In this document: positions 1 through 9,692 of the stretch, one piece after another | Position numbering within the stretch: the stretch's first letter is position 1 | How the letters are laid out: each line of letters opens with the position of its first letter | From: Diplonema papillatum | Lineage: Eukaryota > Euglenozoa > Diplonemea > Diplonemida > Diplonemidae | Direction: 5' to 3' | NCBI GenBank assembly: GCA_030068145.1 | Contig: JAPJBO010000906.1 | Coordinates: 1-64,000, forward strand | DNA length: 64,000 bases | Position numbers and translations under genes: made by a program | Notes under the pieces: generated by a model | What the model was told of the DNA's origin: nothing | What the model saw: the letters and a program-made list of their open reading frames with translations, nothing else | Databases searched by the model: none

Positions 1-1
1 C

Positions 2-742
2 GAAGCGGCGGCGAAGCAGGGTCCGCCCGCGATGCATTACCTGGTGAGGGGGGCACAGGCGCGCGATGCCGCTTCGGATCTTGAGGCGACCATGAAAGCG
101 GCGGGATGGACATGTCGCCAAGTCGCGTCCTACCGGAGCAAGACGCATGGGGACACGCGCGTCGTCGCCAGCGAGGAGCCGCCCCCGCATCGACTGATAA
201 GCGCGGGAGGAGCGCTGATGAAGGTCGATGACGAGACCGAGGAAGACAGGTCCGGACGGCGGCCGAAATCGCAGGTGTGGGATGCAAGGGCGGAGAGGAC
301 GCCGAAGGTCTCGTCGTACCTCGAGGCGTTGCGACGGCAGGGTCAGGAAAAGACGAGCACACCCGAGCAACCGAAGGGCGCGGGCGACAACAATGGCGCG
401 GTGCGACAGCTCCGGGCGGAGAACGCGGAGCTACGCGCGAAGAACGACGCGCTGCGAGGTGACATCGCAGCACTCAGTGCTCAGATGGCGAAGCTGACGG
501 AGATGGTCGCGACGATGAGGCCGAAGACACCCCCGGCGATGCCCGTAGACCGGACCCCGGTCAAGAAGAAGGCGCCGAAGACGCCCGTCGCCACACCGAC
601 GAAGCAGAAGATGGGACGGGCCGAGGCTCCGTCTCAAGACGTCCACATGACGCAACCGAAGCGTCCGCTGGGAACGCCGGGGAAGTCACCGTTAGCGAAG
701 ACGAAGAAGGCACACCAACCAGCAGCGGCGAAGCGTTCGTGA
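2..742 (+). CDS. ORF1 (gag-like) C-terminal part of non-LTR retrotransposon
   Basis: The frame is open from the first base of the window, so the true start may lie upstream; the first internal ATG is at 32. The product is strongly basic. A heptad-like Leu/Ala coiled-coil segment (roughly residues 125-165 counted from the ATG, with LRAENAELRAKNDALRG) is followed by a Lys/Pro/Thr-rich tail. Coiled coil plus basic tail is typical of the nucleic-acid-binding ORF1 proteins of non-LTR elements. It ends 15 bp before the ATG of the large RT ORF in the same orientation, which supports its assignment as ORF1. No zinc knuckle or RRM is recognisable in the visible part. Function is inferred from position and composition. 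Confidence 0.6.
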   Translation, partial: EAAAKQGPPAMHYLVRGAQARDAASDLEATMKAAGWTCRQVASYRSKTHGDTRVVASEEPPPHRLISAGGALMKVDDETEEDRSGRRPKSQVWDARAERTPKVSSYLEALRRQGQEKTSTPEQPKGAGDNNGAVRQLRAENAELRAKNDALRGDIAALSAQMAKLTEMVATMRPKTPPAMPVDRTPVKKKAPKTPVATPTKQKMGRAEAPSQDVHMTQPKRPLGTPGKSPLAKTKKAHQPAAAKRS

Positions 743-757
743 CTGGGGAACGACGGG

Positions 758-3700
758 ATGCGTGGCGGTGGAGAGACGCACGAAACGCTGGGGTTAAGGT
801 TGAGAGAAGCCGCGGACGCGATGGGAGCGAGTGTGCAAGAAGTCCCTGGGGACGGGGCCTGCCAGTTCGCAGCGGTCGCAGCCGGACTGCCGGGGTGGTC
901 GGTAAGGAGACTTCGTGCACGGGTTGTGGACGCGATGTTAAAAGACCCGACATTCGAAGCACACTTCGCGCCGTCCGAAAGGTACGGCAGCTGGTTTGCT
1001 TACGTGGAGGCAATGCGGGGGCCGTACGAGTACGGGGACGAGATGACGTTGACGGCAGCCGCGACGGTCACCGGAGCGGTACTCTGGGTGCTGGACAGCA
1101 GGAGGCCGCACATCCTGCGACGATACGCACCTCGCGTGGGCGCCACGGGGCAGCAGACGGCGGTCACGTACGTTCCGGAGCACTACGACCGGCTCCTGCT
1201 CCCGGGTACCACATTGGCGGAGCTGGCGCTACATGCAGACACGGTGGAAACTGTGGAGTTGAGCCGGGTCGAGCACGCGGTGAGGGTCGCAGCACATGAA
1301 GGAACGGACGCCAGGTCGCAGCAGGTGCCGCCGAAGCGGGACGGGGGCGTGTTACAAGGAGGAAGGGAGACGCTGAAGTTCGGGACGATAAACATGACAT
1401 CTCTCGGGGGGAGGGCACACTTTTTGGATTGTGCCGCTGTCGACATTCTGGCGGTACAGGAGACGCTTTTGACCGACTGGGGTCAGAGGGAGTTCGAGGA
1501 CGGCGTCAGGCGAGACTGGAAGTCGCTGTGGGGGGAACCGTGTCGGGAGCGACTTGACCGGCAGGGCAAAGCATCACCGTGGATAGCGGAAGCCGGCGGA
1601 GCGGGTGTTGCAGTCTTCGCGAAGAAACCGGCGCCGGCCTTCGTGGTCGGGAAGCCGTCACCGAGCCGGAGGTGGGTGCACGTGGCCGTCGGACTTGGAA
1701 GAGGAAACCAATTTTTGCATGTCTTCACACTGTATGCGAACTCGGGGGACAAGGCGGCGCCGGAGAGGGAGAAGATTATTGCGGAGGTGCACCGAGAAGC
1801 AGCAAGTCTCGGACGAGTACCGGTCATTGTGGCCGGCGATTTTAATGCGGAGCCCTCGTCGTCGGCGGCGATGTCGTGCATGCTGCGATCGGGATGGTAC
1901 GACGCCGCAGAGATCTGCACCGATGGCGGTGCCCCGAAGACGTACGAGAAGACGGGGACGCGAGGCACACGCATCGATCACGTCTTGCTGAACGACGTCG
2001 CGATACACTCACTGGTAGCGAGCGAAACCACCGTCGTCGTAGACGCGGAAGGGCAGCGGGTGCCCAGCCACAAGATGGTGACGGTAGAGCTGGACATCAC
2101 CGCGTTTGCAGACACATGTGAGAGGTACCGCATGCCAAGGTCCATGAGCCAGGTAGACGTGACGCACGAAGGACGGGCAGCAGCGCGGGCGGAAGAGTTG
2201 TTAGTGAAGCACCGGTTCGAAGATGCAGCACCAGATGACGTGGAAGCGCTCTGGGTGTCGGCGACTAAGGCGTGCGAGGGGTATCTGGTCGAGCTGGCGG
2301 AGAAACAGGGGTTGCTCGACGGGCCCGTTGCCGCCTATCAAGGACGGGGTGAGACAAGAAAGCCTAAGAGAGAACATTTTGCGTCCGTGACAGACACCGG
2401 GACGGGCGCGGGTACGTATGCCTCAAGCAGATTCCGGAAGATATTGAACGGCCTCGACGCCTACATCCGAGGGCTGCAAACACTGAGTGGGGAAGGACCC
2501 GGGTGCATGCCGAGATCGCTGGAGAAGACGTGGGAGAACGTAGTATCGGGACTGGAATCAATGGCCGGACGAGTACCAAAGGTGCGCGATTTGCCGCGAC
2601 GCCCGCCGGACTTGAGCGTCGCCCAGACCTTGAGGCAGAAGCTGGAAGCGAGGAGCCGGTCACTGACAGCACAGGCGCGAAAGGGGAGAATAGCTCAGCT
2701 GGAGAGCAAGATGCAGAACTTCCACTGTGCAAACAGGGCGCAACTGCTTCCGTGGTGCAGAAGGAAGAAGGCGGACGGTCTGGTGGCGCTGAAAGTGGAT
2801 GGCCGCTACACGGCAAATCTACGGGAGATCGACGCGACGTTGCAGAAAGAATGGGCGCCCATCAACCGGATGTACGCGAGTAGACCGGAACCGTGCTATG
2901 AAGCCTTCAAGGCGGAGTATGCGGAATACATCCGATGTCGACCGATGGTGTGCCGAGATTTGACGGGCGATGATCTGAGGAGCGTTCTTGGAAAGAAGCA
3001 GCGTGCCGGAGTCCCGGGCGTGGACGGATGGAGCACAGCAGAGTTAAAGAAGCTGCCACTGCCGTTGCTGAACGCCCTGGCGGAGGTGTTCAACGCGATA
3101 GAAGCGACCGGAACGTGGCCGAACGCGTTGTTGGAAGCCGCGGTCACGCTGATCCCGAAAGACGAAACCCTCGACCCGCTGGCATTGCGGCCCATCACCG
3201 TCACAAGCGCGGTCTATCGCTTGTGGGCGAGCACGAGGCTCAGGGACGTCGTCCAGTGGCAAGAAGGCTGGATAGCAGATAGCCAGCACGGGTTCAGGCC
3301 CAAACACGGAACCGTGGACGTGGTGTTTGAAATCGCCTCGCAGATTGAAGAGGCTCTCTTGACGGGAAAGGAGCTGTACGGCGTGGCCCTAGACTTTGCC
3401 AAGTGCTTCGACAAAGTGCCACGAGACGTCGTGCTGAAGCTGGTGGGGGATCTTGGCCTCCATGAGAGAATTCTCGGGCCGCTGCGCGATGTTTACGCGC
3501 GACTACGAAGGCGGTACAAGTTGCACATGGGGCTGGGAGACATCTTTTACACCACCAACGGGATACTGCAGGGCTGCCCCCTGAGCGTGATCCTCATCAA
3601 CGCGCTGCTGTCCATCGTGGTGCGCAGAGTGGACGACGTGGGGGGGGTGACGAGCGAGTCCTTCGCGGACGACCTCACCCTCCTGACGCGTCTCAGAGAA

Positions 3701-6280
3701 GCATGCTTGCAGGACGCCTTGGTGGAAGTCGACAGGTTTTGTGCGAACACCGGCATGTCGATCGGGATACCGAAGACGTTCGCTTTCGGGACGCCGAAGG
3801 GGTACGAAGCGAAGTTGAAGATAGGTGGCACCGACATCGTGACGAAGGAAGAGCTTACAATCGTAGGATGTCTGGTCGGCACGAAGCGGACACGCAGAAC
3901 AACGGACCTGCGCTACGACCAGCGTGCAGAGGAGGCCGAACGGTTGGGTGCCTTACCGATCTCGAGGGCGCAGAGGTCGGGGCTAGCGGCGATGGCGGTT
4001 CTACCGGCGGCGACATACGGCTCGGAGTTCGCGCTTCCGACGGTGCGGGGGCTGGGGAAGTTCACCGCAGCATTGCTCAGAGGCGTCTGGGACCCGGTGA
4101 GGCTGCATCGGGCACAGGAGGCCGTGTTGGGCATTCTAAACAAGGCCCACATGCTCGACCCCTACACAGTGCTGCCATATCGGTCGCTCGGCATGATCGC
4201 AGAAGTGTGCCGAAAGAGGCCGGTATGGAGGGCCCGCGTCGCAACAGTTCGAAGGGCGTATGGCAGCAGAATCCGCGCATGGGGACCGATCGGTATTGCG
4301 GCCGAGCATGCAAAGAAGCTCGGTATACGATGGACAGAAGATCTCGACGACGCCGAGGACGAGGCAGGGAATGTGCTGAGGCTGGTGCGACAGAGTAAGG
4401 GGGAGCGAGGGCACACCCTGAGAAAGGCGATTCACGGCTGGCGACTAGGGGAGCTCGAGAAGAGGCGCACAAACTTCGGAGGGGTACGGGCGGGTGTCGA
4501 CTACACCGCGACGAATGCCTACGGGCTGAAGGCGTCGACAACGCTGACGGCCGCGCGGGACGTTGCCGAGGTCGTAGCAGGGTCGGTGATGACGGAATCA
4601 CATGCTGCCAAGCTGTGGGGAGGTGACGGGCTGTGCAGACGCTGTGACGAGGCGACGGAAGAAACTCTGGGCCACATTTGGTGGCAGTGCCGGGCGTATG
4701 AACGAATCCGAATGCAACAGCAGTATGCCGAAATTGTTGACGCAGATCGCTCGACTTGGCCTCCGTGCCTGCAAGAACACGGGATTCTGCCGAAGGGAAG
4801 TCGGATCAACATCGAAGTGCTGCACACATTCATGGCGGAAGTCATGCAAGAGAGACGACGGCTGGAGAGAGAAGGAAGAGACCGGGCAGTCGGCCACCCC
4901 TGGAGACAACTGCACCCTGACGACTGCCCCCCGCGCCGGCTGAATTTCGAAGCGATCGCTGGACCGGGGACCTTCACGGCGGTAGCAGGAGAGAGGTGGT
5001 TCCGGGCGCTGCAGTATTGGCTGGATGGGATGTGCTGGTCGGTAGCGGGTGACGTCTCGACGGCAGAGCTCGCAGTAGACTTCGAAGTGTACACCGGGCT
5101 CGATCTACCGGGCAGTTTAGTGGCGACGACAGGTGGGACGCCGCTGTGTATCCGTGCGAGAATGTTGGCGCGGATGCTGAAAACGATCGGGGAAGCGCTT
5201 GAGCGGAAAGGGGTGGGGCCGCTTCTGCCGGGTAGAAAGCTGGAGAAGATAGGTTCATTGAGAACGGTAGGGGCCCCCCCATGCCTCACGGGCTACGAGA
5301 TGAGGCCAATTTTCCGCGGCGGCGAGGAGACGATGGGAATCTTGGAGACGCAGCTGAAGGCGAGCCGGCATGCGTTCACCGGCGAGGCGTGGGGGATGGA
5401 CCTTTTCCCGACGTACGGAAGAGAAAGGGCGGAGCGTGCGGCGAGATGGGCGGCCTTCGATGACGCTACGGAGAAGAGGAAAGGGAAGAAGTCGGCTGTC
5501 GTCGGAGGGGATCCGTGGCTCGTGCCGGAAGGGATTCCCCGACACGAAAAGTGGGGTGAGCGGGTGTGCCCCGGGCACCAAAAGGTGAAGTGCGACGTGT
5601 GTAAGCGCCGGGGCAAGTCGGTGGCGTGGTGCTGCCAGGCCCATCACAGGGAGGGTGATGGCCTAGCCGTAAAAATGTGTGCCGAGCACCGGATGACGCA
5701 GTGCGCCACGTGTAAGACGACAGCGGAGTGCTGTCGCAACCATCACCACCGATGCCTCGATCATGGCATGCCGACGTGCGACGGCTGTAAGAAACACGCC
5801 GACCTGAGGAGTAGGAGACCCGGGCACTGCTGCAGGAAAGGGCACCACCGGGCGGCCGTGGCGAGAGGTGAAGAAACAACGGCGAAGAAGAGGAAGGCGG
5901 AGCCGGAGGGTCCCGCGCCAGCGCCGAGACAGGCGAAACGTGAGAACGTGGTGCTCGTTCTGCCGGAAGCAGAGGAAGACGAGCGAGAACCCGCAACATC
6001 AACGCCGACATCAGCAGCGAAGGTCGGGAAGACGGCGCCAACGCCAGCGAAGAAGCGGCAACCAGACTCCGCGGCGGAGCCGGTACCGAAAAGACGCAAA
6101 GGACGCGTCGATGCGCCACGACCATCGCCCAGGCGCCGAGAAAAAGCAGAAATCGACGCGCAACCGATGAACCTCGACGAGCAATCGAAGAAGAAGCGAA
6201 GCACCAAACGCGCGCCTGAGCGCGACGATCAAGACGAGCTAAAGAGGCGAAAGCATGACACATCACGTGCGAAGAGATAA
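758..6280 (+). CDS. Non-LTR retrotransposon ORF2: OTU protease, EEP endonuclease, reverse transcriptase, Cys/His array
   Basis: One intact 1840-aa frame. Residues about 25-150 form an OTU-type cysteine protease (GDGAC motif with Cys35, and EHYD with His142). Residues about 206-450 are an exonuclease-endonuclease-phosphatase domain (N212, QE at 234-235, GDFN with D361/N363, RIDH with D407/H408, SH at 437-438) that would nick target DNA. Residues about 735-1000 are the reverse transcriptase (HGFRP 844-848, D879, GILQGCPLS 935-943, FADD 969-972). A CCHC knuckle (C1293, C1296, H1306, C1311) follows the thumb. Residues about 1604-1700 carry a repeated Cys/His motif (CxxH...CxxC...CC) in three imperfect copies. 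A Lys/Arg/Pro tail ends the protein. ORF2 would nick and prime at target DNA. OTU domains occur in only some non-LTR lineages; I do not assign the clade. The frame is uninterrupted and may be active. Confidence 0.9.
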   Translation: MRGGGETHETLGLRLREAADAMGASVQEVPGDGACQFAAVAAGLPGWSVRRLRARVVDAMLKDPTFEAHFAPSERYGSWFAYVEAMRGPYEYGDEMTLTAAATVTGAVLWVLDSRRPHILRRYAPRVGATGQQTAVTYVPEHYDRLLLPGTTLAELALHADTVETVELSRVEHAVRVAAHEGTDARSQQVPPKRDGGVLQGGRETLKFGTINMTSLGGRAHFLDCAAVDILAVQETLLTDWGQREFEDGVRRDWKSLWGEPCRERLDRQGKASPWIAEAGGAGVAVFAKKPAPAFVVGKPSPSRRWVHVAVGLGRGNQFLHVFTLYANSGDKAAPEREKIIAEVHREAASLGRVPVIVAGDFNAEPSSSAAMSCMLRSGWYDAAEICTDGGAPKTYEKTGTRGTRIDHVLLNDVAIHSLVASETTVVVDAEGQRVPSHKMVTVELDITAFADTCERYRMPRSMSQVDVTHEGRAAARAEELLVKHRFEDAAPDDVEALWVSATKACEGYLVELAEKQGLLDGPVAAYQGRGETRKPKREHFASVTDTGTGAGTYASSRFRKILNGLDAYIRGLQTLSGEGPGCMPRSLEKTWENVVSGLESMAGRVPKVRDLPRRPPDLSVAQTLRQKLEARSRSLTAQARKGRIAQLESKMQNFHCANRAQLLPWCRRKKADGLVALKVDGRYTANLREIDATLQKEWAPINRMYASRPEPCYEAFKAEYAEYIRCRPMVCRDLTGDDLRSVLGKKQRAGVPGVDGWSTAELKKLPLPLLNALAEVFNAIEATGTWPNALLEAAVTLIPKDETLDPLALRPITVTSAVYRLWASTRLRDVVQWQEGWIADSQHGFRPKHGTVDVVFEIASQIEEALLTGKELYGVALDFAKCFDKVPRDVVLKLVGDLGLHERILGPLRDVYARLRRRYKLHMGLGDIFYTTNGILQGCPLSVILINALLSIVVRRVDDVGGVTSESFADDLTLLTRLREACLQDALVEVDRFCANTGMSIGIPKTFAFGTPKGYEAKLKIGGTDIVTKEELTIVGCLVGTKRTRRTTDLRYDQRAEEAERLGALPISRAQRSGLAAMAVLPAATYGSEFALPTVRGLGKFTAALLRGVWDPVRLHRAQEAVLGILNKAHMLDPYTVLPYRSLGMIAEVCRKRPVWRARVATVRRAYGSRIRAWGPIGIAAEHAKKLGIRWTEDLDDAEDEAGNVLRLVRQSKGERGHTLRKAIHGWRLGELEKRRTNFGGVRAGVDYTATNAYGLKASTTLTAARDVAEVVAGSVMTESHAAKLWGGDGLCRRCDEATEETLGHIWWQCRAYERIRMQQQYAEIVDADRSTWPPCLQEHGILPKGSRINIEVLHTFMAEVMQERRRLEREGRDRAVGHPWRQLHPDDCPPRRLNFEAIAGPGTFTAVAGERWFRALQYWLDGMCWSVAGDVSTAELAVDFEVYTGLDLPGSLVATTGGTPLCIRARMLARMLKTIGEALERKGVGPLLPGRKLEKIGSLRTVGAPPCLTGYEMRPIFRGGEETMGILETQLKASRHAFTGEAWGMDLFPTYGRERAERAARWAAFDDATEKRKGKKSAVVGGDPWLVPEGIPRHEKWGERVCPGHQKVKCDVCKRRGKSVAWCCQAHHREGDGLAVKMCAEHRMTQCATCKTTAECCRNHHHRCLDHGMPTCDGCKKHADLRSRRPGHCCRKGHHRAAVARGEETTAKKRKAEPEGPAPAPRQAKRENVVLVLPEAEEDEREPATSTPTSAAKVGKTAPTPAKKRQPDSAAEPVPKRRKGRVDAPRPSPRRREKAEIDAQPMNLDEQSKKKRSTKRAPERDDQDELKRRKHDTSRAKR

Positions 6281-6365
6281 CCGCGCCGTCGGCGATGCAG
6301 ATTATCGCCACAGATTCTTTGCATTCTAATCCAAACTACTACACTCGATTACACTCTACTACACT

Positions 6366-8190
6366 ACAACGCTGACGGCCGCGCGGGACGTTGCCGAGGT
6401 CGTAGCAGGGTCGGTGATGACGGAATCACATGCTGCCAAGCTGTGGGGAGGTGACGGGCTGTGCAGACGCTGTGACGAGGCGACGGAAGAAACTCTGGGC
6501 CACATTTGGTGGCAGTGCCGGGCGTATGAACGAATCCGAATGCAACAGCAGTATGCCGAAATTGTTGACGCAGATCGCTCGACTTGGCCTCCGTGCCTGC
6601 AAGAACACGGGATTCTGCCGAAGGGAAGTCGGATCAACATCGAAGTGCTGCACACATTCATGGCGGAAGTCATGCAAGAGAGACGACGGCTGGAGAGAGA
6701 AGGAAGAGACCGGGCAGTCGGCCACCCCTGGAGACAACTGCACCCTGACGACTGCCCCCCGCGCCGGCTGAATTTCGAAGCGATCGCTGGACCGGGGACC
6801 TTCACGGCGGTAGCAGGAGAGAGGTGGTTCCGGGCGCTGCAGTATTGGCTGGATGGGATGTGCTGGTCGGTAGCGGGTGACGTCTCGACGGCAGAGCTCG
6901 CAGTAGACTTCGAAGTGTACACCGGGCTCGATCTACCGGGCAGTTTAGTGGCGACGACAGGTGGGACGCCGCTGTGTATCCGTGCGAGAATGTTGGCGCG
7001 GATGCTGAAAACGATCGGGGAAGCGCTTGAGCGGAAAGGGGTGGGGCCGCTTCTGCCGGGTAGAAAGCTGGAGAAGGTAGGTTCATTGAGAACGGTAGGG
7101 GCCCCCCCATGCCTCACGGGCTACGAGATGAGGCCAATTTTCCGCGGCGGCGAGGAGACGATGGGAATCTTGGAGACGCAGCTGAAGGCGAGCCGGCATG
7201 CGTTCACCGGCGAGGCGTGGGGGATGGACCTTTTCCCGACGTACGGAAGAGAAAGGGCGGAGCGTGCGGCGAGATGGGCGGCCTTCGATGACACTACGGA
7301 GAAGAGGAAAGGGAAGAAGTCGGCTGTCGTCGGAGGGGATCCGTGGCTCGTGCCGGAAGGGATTCCCCGACACGAGAAGTGGGGTGAGCGGGTGTGCCCC
7401 GGGCACCAAAAGGTGAAGTGCGACGTGTGTAAGCGCCGGGGCAAGTCGGTGGCGTGGTGCTGCCAGGCCCATCACAGGGAGGGTGATGGCCTAGCCGTAA
7501 AAATGTGTGCCGAGCACCGGATGACGCAGTGCGCCACGTGTAAGACGACAGCGGAGTGCTGTCGCAACCATCACCACCGATGCCTCGATCATGGCATGCC
7601 GACGTGCGACGGCTGTAAGAAACACGCCGACCTGAGGAGTAGGAGACCCGGGCACTGCTGCAGGAAAGGGCACCACCGGGCGGCCGTGGCGAGAGGTGAA
7701 GAAACAACGGCGAAGAAGAGGAAGGCGGAGCCGGAGGGTCCCGCGCCAGCGCCGAGACAGGCGAAACGTGAGAACGTGGTGCTCGTTCTGCCGGAAGCAG
7801 AGGAAGACGAGCGAGAACCCGCAACATCAACGCCGACATCAGCAGCGAAGGTCGGGAAGACGGCGCCAACGCCAGCGAAGAAGCGGCAACCAGACTCCGC
7901 GGCGGAGCCGGTACCGAAAAGACGCAAAGGACGCGTCGATGCGCCACGACCATCGCCCAGGCGCTGGGAAAAAGCAGAAATCGACGCGCAACCGATGAAC
8001 CTCGACGAGCAATCGAAGAAGAAGCGAAGCACCAAACGCGCGCCTGAGCGCGACGATCAAGACGAGCTAAAGAGGCGAGAGCATGACACATCACGTGCGA
8101 AGAGATAACCGCGCCGTCGGCGATGCAGATTATCGCCACAGATTCTTTGCATTCTAATCCAAACAACTACTACACTCGATTACACTCGAT
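6366..8190 (+). mobile_element. Non-LTR retrotransposon, 5'-truncated copy 2 in tandem
   Basis: Starts at a point equivalent to about 4538 of copy 1, with ACAAC microhomology at the junction. It runs collinear at a constant offset of 1828 bp with no indels in the coding part. I see only about six substitutions in 1.74 kb (for example at 7082, 7293, 7376 and around 7966-7969). The 3' tail is again short TACACTCGAT repeats, ending at about 8190. The near identity implies a recent insertion in or next to the tail of copy 1. Confidence 0.9.
6417..8108 (+). pseudogene. 5'-truncated ORF2 (zinc knuckle, Cys/His array, basic tail)
   Basis: Carries the last 563 residues of ORF2, from the segment MTESHAAK onward: the CCHC knuckle, the three-part Cys/His array and the basic tail. 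Protease, endonuclease and RT are missing. The frame is still open, as expected for a young 5' truncation. It cannot retrotranspose on its own but could express a nucleic-acid-binding fragment if transcribed. Confidence 0.85.
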
Positions 8191-8214
8191 CAGGGGGTGG
8201 GTGAATTGGCTCAT

Positions 8215-8272
8215 GCACTCAAATAGGGCACTCAAATAGTGAACTCAAATAGTGCACTCAAATAGTGCACTC
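8215..8272. repeat. Short tandem repeat, about 14-bp GCACTCAAATAGT unit
   Basis: Four to five imperfect copies of (GC/GA)ACTCAAATAGT lie directly after the 3' tail of the truncated retrotransposon. CACT...AGTG at the unit ends makes neighbouring copies partly palindromic. From 8273 to 8641 I see no gene. Confidence 0.8.
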
Positions 8273-8652
8273 AGGAACCCGCCGTTTTAAGGTTTGCTCA
8301 TCTGGGGAGCACATGTGGGATAATCCTTCGGCCCGGACAACCAAGGCTTGACAGGCTGAGAGCCCCAGCTTGTGTGGCACGTAACCTTGCTTCGCAACGA
8401 ACCCTACAGGCAAGAATACCCACGGCTACAATAAGGATGGAGGGAAGGAAGAGAGAGCGTGCTTCTTCAGTGTCGAGTAGCGCAGGAAGGTTCATATAAA
8501 AGCAACCAGGGGCAATTATTTTTTTTTCATCGTGGTGCTGAAAGAAGAAATAGTGCAGTGGCCGTGCTGCAAAGGTCTCGCTAGGCGGTGTTGGCAACAC
8601 GGGGTCTAGAACACTTGCGTGCTTCTTTCATGTGTCTTTCGTTTTTTTTTTT

Positions 8653-8735
8653 CCCGACGACAACTAGTGTCAGACTAGCCTACCCGAAGGCAGTTGATTT
8701 CTTCAGGCGAGGTTTCTCTACCGGCGGAAGTTGTT
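8653..8735 (-). promoter_or_regulatory. Conserved 3'-terminal stem-loop of the RNase H non-LTR family
   Basis: CTAG (8664-8667) pairs with CTAG (8675-8678) around a seven-base loop. In the second copy (62441-62457) the arms are GCAAG and CTTGC, so arm bases changed in a compensating way while the loop stayed nearly the same (TGTCAGA versus TATCAGA). Flanking sequence is also conserved. It lies about 10 bases from the 3' A tract. By analogy with stringent-type LINEs it may be the template recognition signal. That role is inferred. Confidence 0.5.
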
Positions 8736-8745
8736 TGGGTTAGCG

Positions 8746-8777
<32 letters not shown>

Positions 8778-8888
8778 CCTTCCGTTGATATCGTTAGTCA
8801 TTCACTCTCCCTTTTCCCTACCGCTCCGATCCCTTCTCTTTCCACTTCTTCCTCTTCCGTTGCCCCCCACACAAGACGCAGTGCTGAT

Positions 8889-9676
8889 TTACTCGAGATA
8901 TCTCAAAACTAGCGAGGACCACCGTGCCGCTAACGGGTCGTCGCACAGGACCTTCACGCGTTTCGCCACGTGCCGGATCGTGTCTCTTCGTTTCTTTGCA
9001 AAGTCCGCGAGCAGTCCCTTCAGTTGTGGCGGGTCGGTGGGGTATGCGTGACGGATGTCGGACACTTCGTTGTGCGTCGCATCATCTGCGAGCAGGACGT
9101 GTTGCGCGTTGGCCAGCGCCGCGCACCGCTTGCAGGCGATCCGGGTGGCTCGCGGCATCACCGCTCGCCGGATAATCGCTTGCAAGAGGTCCACGGCGCC
9201 GGGCAGTGCTTCGAGGGAGCGGAGCGTACTCCCCTTCGTTGTCTCCGCCGACGCAAGTTCCCGTATGCTCCTCGTCGCCGTCTTTGTCCGGCTGTACTGC
9301 CACACGCGCTTCACGTACCGAATGGGGCTCTCCAGCTGCGGGAAGTCCTCTGCGGCGTAACAGCAAACAGCTCCTACCCCGTTCTTCCGATACAGGAGCT
9401 CAACGTCCAGAACCGGAAGTCTCTCCTGGAGGGCCCGCGTCGCCGCCTCATCTGCGCCGTTGATGTCGGTGTTGTCGGCGTGTCCCTTACCCCATCGGAG
9501 GCACTGCACATACTCGCCGACCACGCCTGCCACGGGGTCACCGGGCTCCTTTCGGCGGATTCGCAGGATGGCCGCTTCGCTGTCGCTGTACCACGAAACC
9601 CTCTCGGGGGCGACATCCCACCGTCTCAGCACGGTTGCCAACAGCATCATTGCCGCCAGTTCGGTCTCTGTGCTCG
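8889..9676 (-). pseudogene. Retrotransposon RNase H domain plus C-terminal tail (fragment)
   Basis: The frame is open from about 9676; the first ATG is at 9650. It keeps three of the four expected RNase H sites: E in TETELAAM, D in WYSDSEAA, and D in the GHADN...NGADEAA block. The N-terminal catalytic Asp is lost at the 5' truncation next to the T16 tract. Downstream is a C-x2-C...H...H patch (ACKRCAALANAQH). RNase H at the C-terminus of a non-LTR pol is known for I/ingi-like and some L1-like clades. No RT domain is present here. It is a dead fragment. Confidence 0.75.
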
Positions 9677-9692
9677 TTTTTTTTTTTTTTTT

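Larger units (their letters stand above)
1..6369 (+). mobile_element. Non-LTR retrotransposon, copy 1 (5' end outside window)
   Basis: Contains ORF1 (tail), ORF2 and a short 3' UTR of about 85 bp. It ends in a repetitive tail (TACTACACTCGATTACACT type, about 6337-6365) instead of poly(A). The tail is joined directly to an internal position of a second copy. Confidence 0.85.
8642..9677 (-). mobile_element. 5'-truncated RNase H-bearing non-LTR retrotransposon (second family)
   Basis: Read on the minus strand: truncated RNase H ORF (9676-8889), 3' UTR, then a conserved stem-loop (8664-8678) and a 3' end CGTCGGGA followed by an A tract (T11 on plus, 8642-8652). A T29 tract at 8746-8774 lies within the 3' UTR. 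Partial copies occur at 43180-43380 and 62407-62700. A T16 tract at 9677-9692 abuts the truncated 5' end, which suggests the poly(A) tail of another retroposed sequence. Confidence 0.75.
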
